A DNA stretch of 64,000 bases from Hoeflea marina (GCF_003182275.1 NZ_QGTR01000002.1:186001-250000), one strand, 5' to 3'; positions 8,941-19,052 are shown, counted from the stretch's first letter. A program made the numbers and translations. The notes: a model not told the origin generated them from the letters alone.

Positions 8941-9320
8941 TGCACGGGGCGGCGGCAGGGCGCGGCGAAGACGGATTCACCTTGCTGGAGACCTTGATCG
9001 CCTTCACCATTCTTGCGGGTGCACTGAGCGTGGCGCTGCAGGGGCTGAGCATTGCGGCCAGGCAGCTGAATGCCGCGGTTGCGGCCGAGGCGCTGCACGA
9101 ATTCGCAAGCCGGGCCGCAGCCACGGCGGGAGCCGCGCAGCCCCGGGATCCGGCGGGCGCGTTCGAGGCGAGAACGACGACGGAGAGCCGCGTCGTCAAG
9201 ACGGGAGGCATCCACAGGGGACTTGTGACGCTGCGCCGGGTGGAGGTGTTCGCACCGGCCGACTCGGCGCCGGCTTTCTCTCGACTGGCCGTCACCGCGA
9301 TGGCGATCGGCGGGAATTGA
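8937..9320 (+). CDS. gspI: Type II secretion system minor pseudopilin GspI
   Basis: The 127-aa protein has the class III prepilin signature EDGFTLLETLIAFTILAGALS with Glu+5, followed by a short periplasmic domain. GspI initiates assembly of the GspI-J-K tip complex. The start overlaps gspH by four bases and the stop is overlapped by the gspJ start. Confidence 0.88.
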   Translation: MMHGAAAGRGEDGFTLLETLIAFTILAGALSVALQGLSIAARQLNAAVAAEALHEFASRAAATAGAAQPRDPAGAFEARTTTESRVVKTGGIHRGLVTLRRVEVFAPADSAPAFSRLAVTAMAIGGN

Positions 9321-9925
9321 GACCGCGTCCCGCCATGGCCGGCGCCGACGCAGGCGAGGCCGGGTTCACGCTGGTGGAGGTGCTGGTGACGCTGGCGCTG
9401 CTGTCGGTGATGGCGGCGCTGATGCTGCTCGTGGCCGGCCAGTTTCGCGGTCTTGCCGCGCGGCAGGCGGATCTCGCCGCGCGGCAGGAGGCGGCCGCCA
9501 TTGTCCGACATCTGGGCGACGAGATCGCCGCGGCCCGGGCGTTGCCGCTCATGGGCGCCGATGCCGCGCAGAAAAGCCCCATGGCGGGCGGGGCGGCGGG
9601 CCTGCGGTTCTCCGCCGTGGTGCGCACCGGTTCGGCAAACTCGGGTCTGCGCGAAGTCCTGATTGCGCTGCGCCCGGGCGACCGGCCCCGGCTGGTCGAG
9701 ATCCGCCGGCTGCGCCGCATGCCGATGATTGCTGCCACCGAGCCGGAGATCGTGCTCGCCGACGACGTGGAGGCGCTGTCGCTGCGCTATCTCTCCGTCG
9801 ATGGCTGGAGCGGCGATTGGCAGGGGAGACCGGAACTGCCGCGCGCGGTCGATATCAGGCTGTCGCTCAGGCGCAACGGCCGCATCGTCTCGGCGGCCCA
9901 TGTCGTGACGACGGGACTGCGGTAG
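9317..9925 (+). CDS. gspJ: Type II secretion system minor pseudopilin GspJ
   Basis: The prepilin motif EAGFTLVEVLVTLALLSVM with Glu+5 and a roughly 165-residue periplasmic region ending in DIRLSLRRNGRIVSAAHVV fit GspJ. A TTG at 9317 overlaps the gspI stop exactly as the TTG start of gspK does, giving 202 aa; an ATG at 9335 would give a shorter leader. This is the last gene of the first gsp block; the rhs gene follows after 195 bases. Confidence 0.85.
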   Translation: MRPRPAMAGADAGEAGFTLVEVLVTLALLSVMAALMLLVAGQFRGLAARQADLAARQEAAAIVRHLGDEIAAARALPLMGADAAQKSPMAGGAAGLRFSAVVRTGSANSGLREVLIALRPGDRPRLVEIRRLRRMPMIAATEPEIVLADDVEALSLRYLSVDGWSGDWQGRPELPRAVDIRLSLRRNGRIVSAAHVVTTGLR

Positions 9926-10120
9926 GTTTCTCTCCACGACTTGGAGCGGAGCCCTGGTTCGCCAGATACCGCGCATGACGGTCCTGTTTCGGTTGACGGG
10001 TGTCTTGATCAATAGAGATCCGTAGGTCTGGGTGAAATTGTGGATAAATGCAATTTTCTGTTGAGTTGTTTTTTGTCGTAATTCAAAGTTGAGCGAGGGT
10101 GTATTGCTTTGGGGAAAGTA

Positions 10121-13100
10121 ATGATCACTTTAAAACAGCTTTTTAGCGCGGTAACGGTCGCGGCGTTGCTTCTCGTCGGACCCGCGCTCGCCGATGGTCT
10201 GGGAAACGCTGGGGGTGGACTGGGGAATGGGTCAAGCGCCAGTCCGCCCGCGATTGCCACCGAGACAGACAATTCATCCGCATCTCCGAACTCGGACACG
10301 AGCAGGGCTGACGAATCAGAGAACCCGGACAGCGGCGGCGGGGAGATGGCGCCAGAGGCTCCCGTGGCGAAAGACGATACCGGCGCCAAAACGCTGGCAT
10401 CGCCGGAAGCTGCGGTTACCGCGGCCGCAACAGCATCGGCCACAACGAACGATACGGGCTATCCGGAGCCTGCCATCGCGCCGGCGTCCCTGCCCGAGAC
10501 CAGCGGCAATGGCAGCCTCGGCTACAGCTACCCAATCGATTCGCCGGAGTTTCGCGGCCTGGGGCCGGGCATCGCGCTCACCTATGATTCCACCCGCAAG
10601 ACCAAGCGGTCGGCCAACTACCAGGGCTGGTCGGGTTATGGCTGGGGCATCGCCGGATTCGATGTTATCGAGCGCGAGCGGCCGCGCCGCGGCGTTGCCG
10701 CCTTCAATGCGCAGGACGTCTTCGTGCTCAATGGCGTCGAACTGGTTGCCTGCGCCAGCGGCATGGTCAGCCCGTCCTGCGATGCGTCCGTCGGCGGCAC
10801 CCACACGACGGAAATCGAGAGTTATCGCCGCATCGCCTTCGACGCCGGCGCCAACAGCTGGACGATCACCGACAAGGACGGCACGCGGACCATCCTCAGG
10901 TCCGTCGGCACTCTGTCGGGGCAGGGCGGTCTGACCGGGGATCTGCTGACGCTGTCGCGCGATTTCCGCTGGCTGGTGGCGGAAGTCGTCGACACCCATG
11001 GCAATCGTATCGTCTACTCCTATGCCTGCGATACCCTGCCGGCGTGTCACCCGTCGGCCGTGGCGCTGTACAATCAGGGGGCGTCAACGCCTTACGCCCG
11101 GACCTTGTTTCATTGGGAGGCTCGGCCCGACACCATTCTGATGGCCAATGGCCTGACGCTGAGCCGCGACACCAACCGGCTGCGCGCGGTGTCTGTCGAG
11201 GTCGGCGGCGTGGTCCGCAGCGCCTATACGCTGCACTACATTCAGGACGCATTTTCCGGAGCGAGCCTGCTGGCCGAGATCCGCCGCTATGGGCGAGGGG
11301 TCAATGTGTTGGCGGCAGAGCCCGTGGGCAGTGCGTACAAGGCGACGAAGTTTGAAAGTGCGGCGCCAATGGCTTGGACGACGCAGACAGTTCCACCTCC
11401 ACCCATTGTCGACGCTGCACCCTTCGATTCCTATGTTGTACGACGTCAACATCTGCCCGATGGCGAATCGGCGTGGTGGGTTTTGTATAAGGCGCGTTTC
11501 GCAATAATAAATCCAAGTTTTACTTGGTACAATTTGCGGGAGTGTCCTGGACAGACGCAGGCCGGGCAGGGGCAGGTCGGCCAACAACAAGGGTGGGTCT
11601 GCAACAAATACAATGTTGGCTCATATATTGTGGGCACAAGATATTCGGATGCGTCTCTCCAAGTTGCTACAGGAACCTACCGATACCATAGAATTTCTTC
11701 GTCCGGGCCATCCGGAACTGCCACGCCACCGAACGTCATCGCCACTTCGGCGATGAAGGATGAGTTCTCGGCGTCGGATAAGAAAGTCCTATTTTCCTCA
11801 GGAACAGCGGTGGCATTTCCGCCGGAGACATTTGGTAGCTCCACACTTGCTGATTCGAATTTGTCAAACCAGGAGCCCGTTTCGGCGAGCAACGCGTGTA
11901 AAGCGCTCTATGGCACAACAGCTTCGGTCTCAACTCGAAAGATCCAAGGGAAGTTTTTGCCAGGTTTGGGAACACAGGATATTTTCCAGTGTCAGGTCAC
12001 AAGCACCTATGGAGTCCCTCATGAGGGAGAAGACCCGCGTGTCGTAACGACCTATAAGGGCGTGCTGGTTAGGGTAAAACCGTACAGTGGAGAATACGGG
12101 AATTCCATTCTTTGTTCTACGCATCCCGAGCCGGTCATTCGCGACATTTGCTCCCGTATTCCAAATACGGTTGGCCGTGCGTTGGATCATGACGGCGACG
12201 GAATAGATACCTTCGTTCAGACGAACGTCCCGCTAGGCAAAGAGTCACCCGCACTGGATTTCGCAGGGAATACGAGCGAAATTTTACTACAACGGCCGAC
12301 TTCGCAATACGATTATTCGGCTAAAATCTACACATATGACGGCCAGGCCTGGTCCTACAAATCGACGACGATCAATTGCAGAGCCTGTGGCTATGCTGAC
12401 CTGAATGGCGACAACGTCACGGACCGACTCAATTTTGTTGATCCAGATGGGCGGCACCAGATCTATTTGTGGACAGGAGTACGTTTTGAACAATTGCCTG
12501 ATGCCACAGGCGGCATGAATTTCGACTTTCCCAAGGTCCGATACTCCGGGAACGACTCGGGTCCCCCTGGCGTCGACTACAAACTGGCCGATATGAACAA
12601 CGATGGGCGCACAGAAATTCTCATGCCCAGGGAAAACGTCACAGTGGCGTCGCCTGGAGCGATGCCAGACTATTCCGCGAGAGCGATATATGTGACTCTG
12701 GAGGAGGGTGGCGGTCGGTTAGTCGATCAAATCGTGCCGTTGTCGCAACGTGCTCTGGACACTACGCCTGCGCCTGAGCCAACTGAAGCATTTTGGTTGA
12801 ACGACCTAAATCTGGACGGCGTACCGGACAAAATCCTAGGCACGACGAGCCTGGCCGATCTGGCGCCAAACGGCCCCAACCCGCCCACGATCCTGCTCTC
12901 CGGCACCACGTCACCCGGCCTCCTGGTCTCGATCACCACGGAGATCGGCGGCAAGGCGAGCTTTGAATACAAGCCCTCGACGGCGTGGGTGAATGAATTC
13001 CTGCCCTTCGTCATTCCGACGGTGAGCGCGATCACCGCCGCCGACGGCAGGGGGCACTTTGCAAGAACAACCTACGCCTATGCGGGCGGCAGGTTCGACA

Positions 13101-16100
13101 CCGCTGCGCGCAAGTTCCTGGGCTACAGGACCATCACCGAGACCAAGCCGCCGGTCGGCGCCGAGGTCGTCGGCTCCGCGACCGAGACCACCTACCGCCA
13201 GGATCTGGCGAGCTACGGCCTGCCCGAGAAGGTGCTCTACAGGGACAGCGCCGGCGCGCTGATGAAGCAGGTCGACCATGCCTATTCGGTCAATCTGGCA
13301 TCCAGGCCCTACAGGGCGCTGCGGACCCAGACCGATGTCCGCCTGCTCGATGTCGAGGCAAGCCGCGTGCGTGAGACCTACGCCTATGATGCTTATGGCA
13401 ATCTGGCGGACCAATACGAACATGGCCGGCTCGACGTCGCCGGCGACGAGCGCCGCACCGTCGTCGCCTTTGCCTACAACCCCTCCGTCTACATCGTCGG
13501 CAAACCCAAATACCGCTTTGTCCAGCAAGACCCGGCGACACCGCTGCTGCGCAATTCGATGGAGTATTTCGCGTATGACGGCAACGCCTTGCCGGACACT
13601 CCGCCAACGATTGGCGATCTGACCCGCCATGCAGTGATGGCCGACGAATATGCCAATCCGCAGCGCCACCAGTCGACCTATTACAGCTATGACGCCTGGG
13701 GCAACCGGACGTCGGAACAGGATGACGAGGGCAGCCGCACCGAGTGGGACTATGACGCGACGCATCATCTGTTTGCCGTCGCCGAGCGCCAGCCGCAATA
13801 CTTTGCCGGCGACACCCGCTTTGCTGTGACGATCGTCACCGATCCGGTCTGCGGGGTGGAGACCTCCCGCACCGATGTCAATTCCATCGTCCACACGAGA
13901 ACCTATGACGGGTTCTGCCGGCCGCTGAGCTATGCCAATGGCTCCACCGGCTATCTGGTGACCAGCGAATACGGCAACGAGGGCGATCCGGCCAGCCAGT
14001 ACATTCTCACCCGCAAGCGGATATCCGGCGCGGCGATGAGCTACACGCTCAATTATTACGACGGGCTGGGGCGCGGCTGGCAGACGGAAACGGCGGGCGA
14101 CAGCAGCACTGACGCGGCCGAGCGGCGGATCGTCTCGCGACGCTTCGACCGGCGCAACCGCCTGCGCTGGGAAACCCTGCCCTATCATCAGGGCGAGACC
14201 CAGTACGCGGTCGCCACCACCCATGACTGGGCCGACCGGCCGACCTCGATCACCCATGCCGATGGCGCGGTCACCACCATGGCCTATGACCTCAATCTGG
14301 GTATCACCACCGGCGTGGCGCCGAGCATCAATGCCGGGCTTGAGCGGGTGAGCGTCAACGAAGCCGGACTGCGCCTCACCAAAACCACCAGTTCGGCCTT
14401 CGGCAAGCCGATCCACATCGAGAAGACCAACGAGGGCCGCGCGGTGGTGGAAACCCGCGCCTATGACATGCTCGACCGCATGGTTCATGTCCGCGATCCG
14501 CTGGGCGCGGTGTGGACCTATGTCTACGACATGGCCGGCAACCGCATCGGCGTCACCGACCCGGATCTGGGTCAGTGGAGCTACAGCTACGACCGCGCCA
14601 ACCGGCTGAAAACCCAGACCGACGCGCGCGGGGTCGTCACCACGATGACCTACGATGCGATGGGCCGGCTGCTGACCCGCACCGCCGCGGGGCAGGCGGG
14701 GACCACCATTCTTGCCAGCAACAGCTATGACAGCGCCGTCAGCGGCTACGCCAATGTCGGTCAACTGACGCGATCAGAAACGCCCGACGGCGTCTCGCAT
14801 GTCTTCGACTGGCACCCCTCCGGGCAGATTGCCCGCGATGCCGCCATCATCGACGGGGTCTACCACACCACTCAGACGCAGTACTCCGACGGGCACCTGC
14901 CGGTGTCGATGCTCTATCAGCCGCATGCGCTGTCGGTGGGCAGTGCGGCCGAGCCGTGGACCTATACGCTGGGCGGCCTGTCGCGCACCGTTCCGGGCTA
15001 TGTCACCGAGACCATCTACGAGCCCGACAACCAGACCCGCGAAATCCGCTACGCCAACGGCGTGGTGACACGATTCAGCTATTCGCCGACGCGGCGCTGG
15101 CTCACCCGCATCGAGACGTTGGCGCCCGGCGGCGCCACCCATCTCGTCGATTCAAGCTACACCCGCGACGCCGTCGGCCGCATCACCCGCATCGACGCGC
15201 TGACGCCCGACGACAGCTGGGTCTACAGCTATGACGGGCTCGACCAGCTGTTGAGCGCCGACAATCTCGGCGGCACCAGTCTCGACGAGGTGTTCACCTA
15301 CAATGACGGCGGCAATCGTCTGACGCGCAACGGCCTCGCCTACACCTATCCGGCGGGCAACCAGGCGCGGCCGCATGCGGTGCTGTCAGTGGGCGCCACG
15401 AGCTTCGCCTATGACGCCAACGGCAACATGGTCAGCGATGGCGACCGCACACTCGCCTGGGATGATACCAACCGGCTGACGGGAGTGCTGCTCACACCGC
15501 AGGCTTCACCGGTTACCTTCAAATACGGGTCGGATGGATCCAGGGCGCGCAAGACGTCGCAGTTCGCCTCCACCATCTATCCTTCCGCCAATGCCGAGAT
15601 CGATACCGCGGGCATGCCGGCGGGCGGCTCGCTCGCCGCCGGCACCGCCTACTACCCGGTGGGCGCTTATACCCGCTATCCACATATGGACGTCAAGATC
15701 GAGGGCGGCGCCAGGCAGTTCCTGCACCGAGACCATCTCGCCTCGGTGCGCGTGGTCACGGATGCGGCCGGCGCGGTTGTCGAATCCACCGGCTACATGC
15801 CCTATGGCCGAAAACTCAACCAGGGCTTCCAGACGCAGAAGAGCTTCCTCAGTGAGCGCGACGACCCCGAGACGGGGCTGATCTATCTCAACGCCCGCTA
15901 CATGCACCCCGACCTCGGAAGATTCATCTCCCCCGACGACTGGGACCCGACACTGCCGGGCGTCGGCACCAACCGCTACGCCTATACCGGCAATGATCCG
16001 GTCAACAAGAGTGATCCGAATGGGCATAGCGACTGGAGCTTCGGTTTTTACGGAGAGGTCACGCCAGGCACGGGCATAGGCTCTGGACTTGGCGTCACCA

Positions 16101-16690
16101 TCTCAGCGCCAACCGAACGAGATCCGGGCGCAAAGTACGACTTATCCATTGATGCGACGATCAGCGGGCGTGCCGGACTGGGAATTGGGCTCACTGGGTA
16201 CGGCACGACAAACCCAGTATCATCACCAGATCAGGACGTATTTTCAGGCAGCTTGACTGCCGATGTAACATTCAGCGTCGGCCCGGTGGCCGGCACTGTA
16301 TCGGCCGGCGTGTCAAAAAACGTGAAGGGTGCAGTTTCACCGACCGTCGGACGGAATATTCCTGTCGGACCGACCGGCCTTCCCAGCCTTAGAGGAGGAC
16401 TAACGACAGGCTTAAATGCAAATGGGAGCTTTTCTGTCAGGGGTGCATGGGAAGCAATCGCCAGCCTGTTTTCAGGCAGCAATAATGAGCGCAACAAAAA
16501 GTCCAGAGAAAAAAGCTCTACGACTGGCACTGCGCACGGAGCACGGGGAGTGGGTAGCCCGACCGCAATAGGTAGCGAAAGTGAGACGGGTTCCGGATCC
16601 AGCAATGCGGGCGACGTTGGTCAAAGGGATTCTGGATCTAGGCCTACGGGGGCGCCACCTGGCATAGGGACATCTCCACATGCGCTATAA
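10121..16690 (+). CDS. Full-length secreted Rhs/SpvB-like polymorphic toxin
   Basis: This 2189-aa protein begins with a Sec signal peptide (hydrophobic core ending ALA-DG near residue 25) and a low-complexity Ser/Thr/Ala linker. An SpvB-like region follows at about 125-395, containing YPIDSPEFRGLGPGIALTY. FG-GAP/VCBS calcium-binding-like repeats (DHDGDGID, DLNGDNVTD, DMNNDGRTE, DLNLDGVPD) occupy about 690-905. Dozens of YD repeats span about 975-1925, ending in the Rhs core signature [17 protein letters not shown] and a DPNGH junction at 1965-1969. The variable tip (1970-2189) is Gly/Ser-rich with alternating beta-strand-like segments and matches no toxin family I know. ATG 10121 is preceded by GGGGA. 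Location inside the T2SS locus suggests a T2SS substrate; this is inference. Confidence 0.9.
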   Translation: MITLKQLFSAVTVAALLLVGPALADGLGNAGGGLGNGSSASPPAIATETDNSSASPNSDTSRADESENPDSGGGEMAPEAPVAKDDTGAKTLASPEAAVTAAATASATTNDTGYPEPAIAPASLPETSGNGSLGYSYPIDSPEFRGLGPGIALTYDSTRKTKRSANYQGWSGYGWGIAGFDVIERERPRRGVAAFNAQDVFVLNGVELVACASGMVSPSCDASVGGTHTTEIESYRRIAFDAGANSWTITDKDGTRTILRSVGTLSGQGGLTGDLLTLSRDFRWLVAEVVDTHGNRIVYSYACDTLPACHPSAVALYNQGASTPYARTLFHWEARPDTILMANGLTLSRDTNRLRAVSVEVGGVVRSAYTLHYIQDAFSGASLLAEIRRYGRGVNVLAAEPVGSAYKATKFESAAPMAWTTQTVPPPPIVDAAPFDSYVVRRQHLPDGESAWWVLYKARFAIINPSFTWYNLRECPGQTQAGQGQVGQQQGWVCNKYNVGSYIVGTRYSDASLQVATGTYRYHRISSSGPSGTATPPNVIATSAMKDEFSASDKKVLFSSGTAVAFPPETFGSSTLADSNLSNQEPVSASNACKALYGTTASVSTRKIQGKFLPGLGTQDIFQCQVTSTYGVPHEGEDPRVVTTYKGVLVRVKPYSGEYGNSILCSTHPEPVIRDICSRIPNTVGRALDHDGDGIDTFVQTNVPLGKESPALDFAGNTSEILLQRPTSQYDYSAKIYTYDGQAWSYKSTTINCRACGYADLNGDNVTDRLNFVDPDGRHQIYLWTGVRFEQLPDATGGMNFDFPKVRYSGNDSGPPGVDYKLADMNNDGRTEILMPRENVTVASPGAMPDYSARAIYVTLEEGGGRLVDQIVPLSQRALDTTPAPEPTEAFWLNDLNLDGVPDKILGTTSLADLAPNGPNPPTILLSGTTSPGLLVSITTEIGGKASFEYKPSTAWVNEFLPFVIPTVSAITAADGRGHFARTTYAYAGGRFDTAARKFLGYRTITETKPPVGAEVVGSATETTYRQDLASYGLPEKVLYRDSAGALMKQVDHAYSVNLASRPYRALRTQTDVRLLDVEASRVRETYAYDAYGNLADQYEHGRLDVAGDERRTVVAFAYNPSVYIVGKPKYRFVQQDPATPLLRNSMEYFAYDGNALPDTPPTIGDLTRHAVMADEYANPQRHQSTYYSYDAWGNRTSEQDDEGSRTEWDYDATHHLFAVAERQPQYFAGDTRFAVTIVTDPVCGVETSRTDVNSIVHTRTYDGFCRPLSYANGSTGYLVTSEYGNEGDPASQYILTRKRISGAAMSYTLNYYDGLGRGWQTETAGDSSTDAAERRIVSRRFDRRNRLRWETLPYHQGETQYAVATTHDWADRPTSITHADGAVTTMAYDLNLGITTGVAPSINAGLERVSVNEAGLRLTKTTSSAFGKPIHIEKTNEGRAVVETRAYDMLDRMVHVRDPLGAVWTYVYDMAGNRIGVTDPDLGQWSYSYDRANRLKTQTDARGVVTTMTYDAMGRLLTRTAAGQAGTTILASNSYDSAVSGYANVGQLTRSETPDGVSHVFDWHPSGQIARDAAIIDGVYHTTQTQYSDGHLPVSMLYQPHALSVGSAAEPWTYTLGGLSRTVPGYVTETIYEPDNQTREIRYANGVVTRFSYSPTRRWLTRIETLAPGGATHLVDSSYTRDAVGRITRIDALTPDDSWVYSYDGLDQLLSADNLGGTSLDEVFTYNDGGNRLTRNGLAYTYPAGNQARPHAVLSVGATSFAYDANGNMVSDGDRTLAWDDTNRLTGVLLTPQASPVTFKYGSDGSRARKTSQFASTIYPSANAEIDTAGMPAGGSLAAGTAYYPVGAYTRYPHMDVKIEGGARQFLHRDHLASVRVVTDAAGAVVESTGYMPYGRKLNQGFQTQKSFLSERDDPETGLIYLNARYMHPDLGRFISPDDWDPTLPGVGTNRYAYTGNDPVNKSDPNGHSDWSFGFYGEVTPGTGIGSGLGVTISAPTERDPGAKYDLSIDATISGRAGLGIGLTGYGTTNPVSSPDQDVFSGSLTADVTFSVGPVAGTVSAGVSKNVKGAVSPTVGRNIPVGPTGLPSLRGGLTTGLNANGSFSVRGAWEAIASLFSGSNNERNKKSREKSSTTGTAHGARGVGSPTAIGSESETGSGSSNAGDVGQRDSGSRPTGAPPGIGTSPHAL
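11340..12860 (+). other. Lower-GC segment inside the rhs gene (includes FG-GAP repeats)
   Basis: Base and codon use shift to AT-richer, less biased codons over roughly 11340-12860, while both flanks are typical high-GC sequence. The segment covers the region between the SpvB-like part and the YD repeats, with the calcium-binding-like repeats at its end. Boundaries are by eye. Confidence 0.5.
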
Positions 16691-16725
16691 AAACGCATTC
16701 GCAGACGGCTTCAGGAGATAACGAA

Positions 16726-17154
16726 ATGCATAGTCCTTTATCGATTTCCACCGCAGCTAGACCTCTGGTACCTCTTGTGCTTTTCGCGCTTTCAATCGTG
16801 GGATTCTATCTCGAATCCGAATTCATCATCGTGTCTCTTCTTGGGATTTTAGCCGTATTCACTTGGTACCTAACCTTGAATGGTAAGCTTATCAGCATGA
16901 CAGCCAGGCATCTCGATATGCTCTATACTGATAAGGTTTATTCCGCCTCCGAAGTCGAATTTCGGAATTCGACGAATTTCGGCTCCCTGAGTGTCCCATT
17001 TCTCTTTACATGCTTTTTGTTTGCGATTGCTAAAAACTCCATCCCCGTGTTTCTAATGCTTTGTTTCGTAGCAGGTGGAGATGTCGCCGTTGGTTTCTGG
17101 AAGTACTTTCATGATCGAAAAGTCAAAAAGGCGGCGGACGGTGATCCCAAATAG
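16726..17154 (+). CDS. Four-helix membrane protein, candidate immunity to the main Rhs tip
   Basis: The 142-aa protein has two hydrophobic segments near the N-terminus (about 14-30 and 33-50) and two more around 85-120, with a basic C-terminus. It begins 35 bases after the rhs stop with AGGAGA nine bases before the ATG, and its lower GC matches the toxin tip rather than the core. Position directly after a toxin tip is the normal place of an immunity gene. A membrane location would suit a pore-forming or membrane-acting toxin. No family is recognised. Confidence 0.6.
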   Translation: MHSPLSISTAARPLVPLVLFALSIVGFYLESEFIIVSLLGILAVFTWYLTLNGKLISMTARHLDMLYTDKVYSASEVEFRNSTNFGSLSVPFLFTCFLFAIAKNSIPVFLMLCFVAGGDVAVGFWKYFHDRKVKKAADGDPK

Positions 17155-17448
17155 CTGCTTGCGAATTACGCCGCCTCGTCCCCCAGCCGTGATTTCCTCT
17201 CCGACCGCACGCTTGCCTAGGACGACGCCAACCGGCTGGCGGAGGTGCTCGTCGCCCCACAATCCTCGCCGGTGACCCTCCAATTCCGGCCGGACGGGGC
17301 GAGGGCGCGCAAGAGCTCGCAGTTTGCCTCCACCATCTATCCCTCCGCCAATGCCGAGATCGACACGGCCGGCATGCCGGCCGGTGGCACGCTCGCCGCC
17401 GGCACCGCCTACTACCCGGCGGGCGCCTACACCCGCGATCCGCACATG

Positions 17449-17560
17449 GGTGAGCGCCGGTCCGCCGAAGGCGGATAGCGAATGCCGGCGGCATGAGCCA
17501 AGGCGGCGAACGCCGGGACGCTACCGCAGGCAGCGGGCGCCCGGCCGGGCCCGAAGGCTC
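17449..17560. repeat. B-type palindromic element, copy 1
   Basis: About 112 bases starting GGTGAGCGCC and ending AAGGCTC, inserted between the codons corresponding to HM and KIEGG of the Rhs core. It contains several short GC-rich hairpins. Two further copies occupy the identical site in the other orphan cassettes, while the main rhs gene has none. Confidence 0.8.
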
Positions 17561-17629
17561 AAGATCGAGGGCGGCGCCAAGCAGTTCCTGCACCGCGATC
17601 ACCTCGCCTCGGTGCGCGTGGTCACCGAT

Positions 17630-17677
17630 GGTGAGGCGGGCCAGCGATTGATCCGGTGAATCAATCGCCCGCCGAAC
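17630..17677. repeat. A-type 48-bp palindromic element, copy 1
   Basis: The element starts GGTGAGGCGG and ends CGCCGAAC. It forms an outer stem GGCGGG/CCCGCC and an inner stem GCGATTGAT/ATCAATCGC. It replaces six bases of the Rhs core within [13 protein letters not shown]. Confidence 0.85.
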
Positions 17678-17776
17678 GGCGCCGTGGTCGAATCCACCGG
17701 CTACACGCCCTATGGCCGAAAACTCAACCAGGGCTTCCAGACCCAGAAGAGCTTCCTCAGTGAGCGCGACGACCCG

Positions 17777-17824
17777 GGTGAGGCGGACCAGCGGTTGATC
17801 CTGTGAATCAACCGCCCGCCGAAC
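17777..17824. repeat. A-type 48-bp palindromic element, copy 2
   Basis: Same ends as copy 1, but the inner stem is GCGGTTGAT/ATCAACCGC, a paired change that keeps pairing. It interrupts the codons for [10 protein letters not shown]. Confidence 0.85.
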
Positions 17825-17851
17825 GGCCTCATCTATCTCAACGCCCGCTAC

Positions 17852-18646
17852 ATGCACCCCGATCTCGGACGGTTCATCTCGCCGGACGACTGGGACCCCA
17901 CCCTGCCGGGCGTCGGCACCAACCGCTACGCCTATGCCGGCAATGATCCGGTCAACAAGGCGGATGCGAATGGGCATGGTGCGCTGGATGTCCAGGATAG
18001 CGATATCGGCGGGGGGTATGGAGGTACGAGCTGGGAAGGTGGCGGCGGATCGGCCGGTCGCGGTGGGGAAGGATCCAAGACATCTGTCGATGAGACATCA
18101 CTCGGTACGTTCACATTTGGGCAGCAAATTCCGGGCACCCGGCGGAGCGGCGTAGGTCAATTGACACCCGCTCAGCAGAATATCGCTTATCGGATCGCGG
18201 AAACCAAAGCGGCCATACGGGAATTAAATCCCAAGGAAACGTTCATCGATCCACCCAATACACATTCTCTTCAGGCGCTACGGGGGTATACGGCCAGGTT
18301 GCAGGAATTGCAAAGGCAGGCTAATAGGGCGGTTGATCCATTGACCGGTCCGCCAGTTGGACGTTTTGTTGTTGATACGAAGGGGAACGTCATGATCGAG
18401 CCGGTCGGCGGCACGACAGTACCCGGGCCGACGCAAACAGATACCCATACGACATATCCAAATGGTTCAAATTATCAACGTTTGAATTCGTCGGGCCATT
18501 CAACCAATCCCACGCCCCACGGGCACGGTCATCTTCCAGGCTCTGGGCCCGAGGCCAACAGGCGAGGCCAAGGACCATCAATAGATATACGGGGGAATGT
18601 CGTGAGCCCTAATTCACCTGATGCTCACTGGGATATCCATTGGTGA
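17852..18646 (+). CDS. Orphan Rhs toxin tip 1 (GHGH-motif tip, toxin-24-like)
   Basis: The 264-aa open frame starts at the Met of the Rhs signature YMHPDLGRF and runs through DANGH into a variable tip. The last 90 residues contain [25 protein letters not shown] and [22 protein letters not shown]. This wording resembles, from memory, the polymorphic toxin type 24 family of predicted nucleases; histidines in GHGH and AHW would be candidate catalytic residues. With a broken core and no clear ribosome site, it is probably a silent reserve tip or is expressed only after recombination into the main gene. An immunity-like gene follows seven bases downstream. Confidence 0.65.
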   Translation: MHPDLGRFISPDDWDPTLPGVGTNRYAYAGNDPVNKADANGHGALDVQDSDIGGGYGGTSWEGGGGSAGRGGEGSKTSVDETSLGTFTFGQQIPGTRRSGVGQLTPAQQNIAYRIAETKAAIRELNPKETFIDPPNTHSLQALRGYTARLQELQRQANRAVDPLTGPPVGRFVVDTKGNVMIEPVGGTTVPGPTQTDTHTTYPNGSNYQRLNSSGHSTNPTPHGHGHLPGSGPEANRRGQGPSIDIRGNVVSPNSPDAHWDIHW

Positions 18647-18653
18647 AAATCAA

Positions 18654-19052
18654 ATGAAAAATTCCGCTTTTCTGGGCACCATCTATCTTGGTGATCGCGC
18701 CGCACGCCAATGCATCATTGACTTCGACAATAATGCATTACTCATGAAGATCGATTGCATATCTCGCGTAAGAGATAAATATTGGAATTTTTATATCGAT
18801 GAGGATTTGTATGATGGCTATCTCGTATTCGAGGATATCGCTTTTCTCGAATTTGAGGATTCGACGCCTCCCCGAAACGGCGATATCGGCAGCATCGATG
18901 TTCTGTCTGAGAATGACGACCTGACGGTCTTCGAAATACGCTTGGGCTTTTTGAAATTACAATCTGGATATGCGCGAACAGTGTTTCGCATTGGTTTTAA
19001 AACTTTGTGCCTGCAGGCTACCGACGACCCATCTTCACGCATTAGGGATTAG
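18654..19052 (+). CDS. Candidate immunity protein for tip 1 (DUF6258-like)
   Basis: The 132-aa acidic, soluble protein starts seven bases after the tip stop. The segments FLGTIYLGDRAARQCIIDF, RDKYWNFYIDEDLYDGYLVFEDI and a run of aspartates and glutamates resemble, from memory, DUF6258 proteins found beside polymorphic toxins. Low GC relative to the core marks it as part of the variable cassette. No enzymatic motif is seen. Function as immunity protein is inferred from position. Confidence 0.6.
   Translation: MKNSAFLGTIYLGDRAARQCIIDFDNNALLMKIDCISRVRDKYWNFYIDEDLYDGYLVFEDIAFLEFEDSTPPRNGDIGSIDVLSENDDLTVFEIRLGFLKLQSGYARTVFRIGFKTLCLQATDDPSSRIRD

Larger units (their letters stand above)
17200..17851 (+). 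pseudogene. Orphan rhs core fragment 1, interrupted by palindromic elements
   Basis: The translated fragments repeat the end of the main Rhs core ([46 protein letters not shown]) at high identity. The frame is broken by a TAG in place of a Trp codon near 17219, one B-type element (17449-17560) and two A-type elements (17630-17677 and 17777-17824), each bringing stop codons. The core piece leads into an intact tip. Confidence 0.8.

Noticed and set aside
12911..14764. 617-codon open frame on the minus strand inside rhs
   Set aside because: It mirrors the YD-repeat coding strand, has shadow-like Ala/Gly/Arg/Val composition and no ribosome site.
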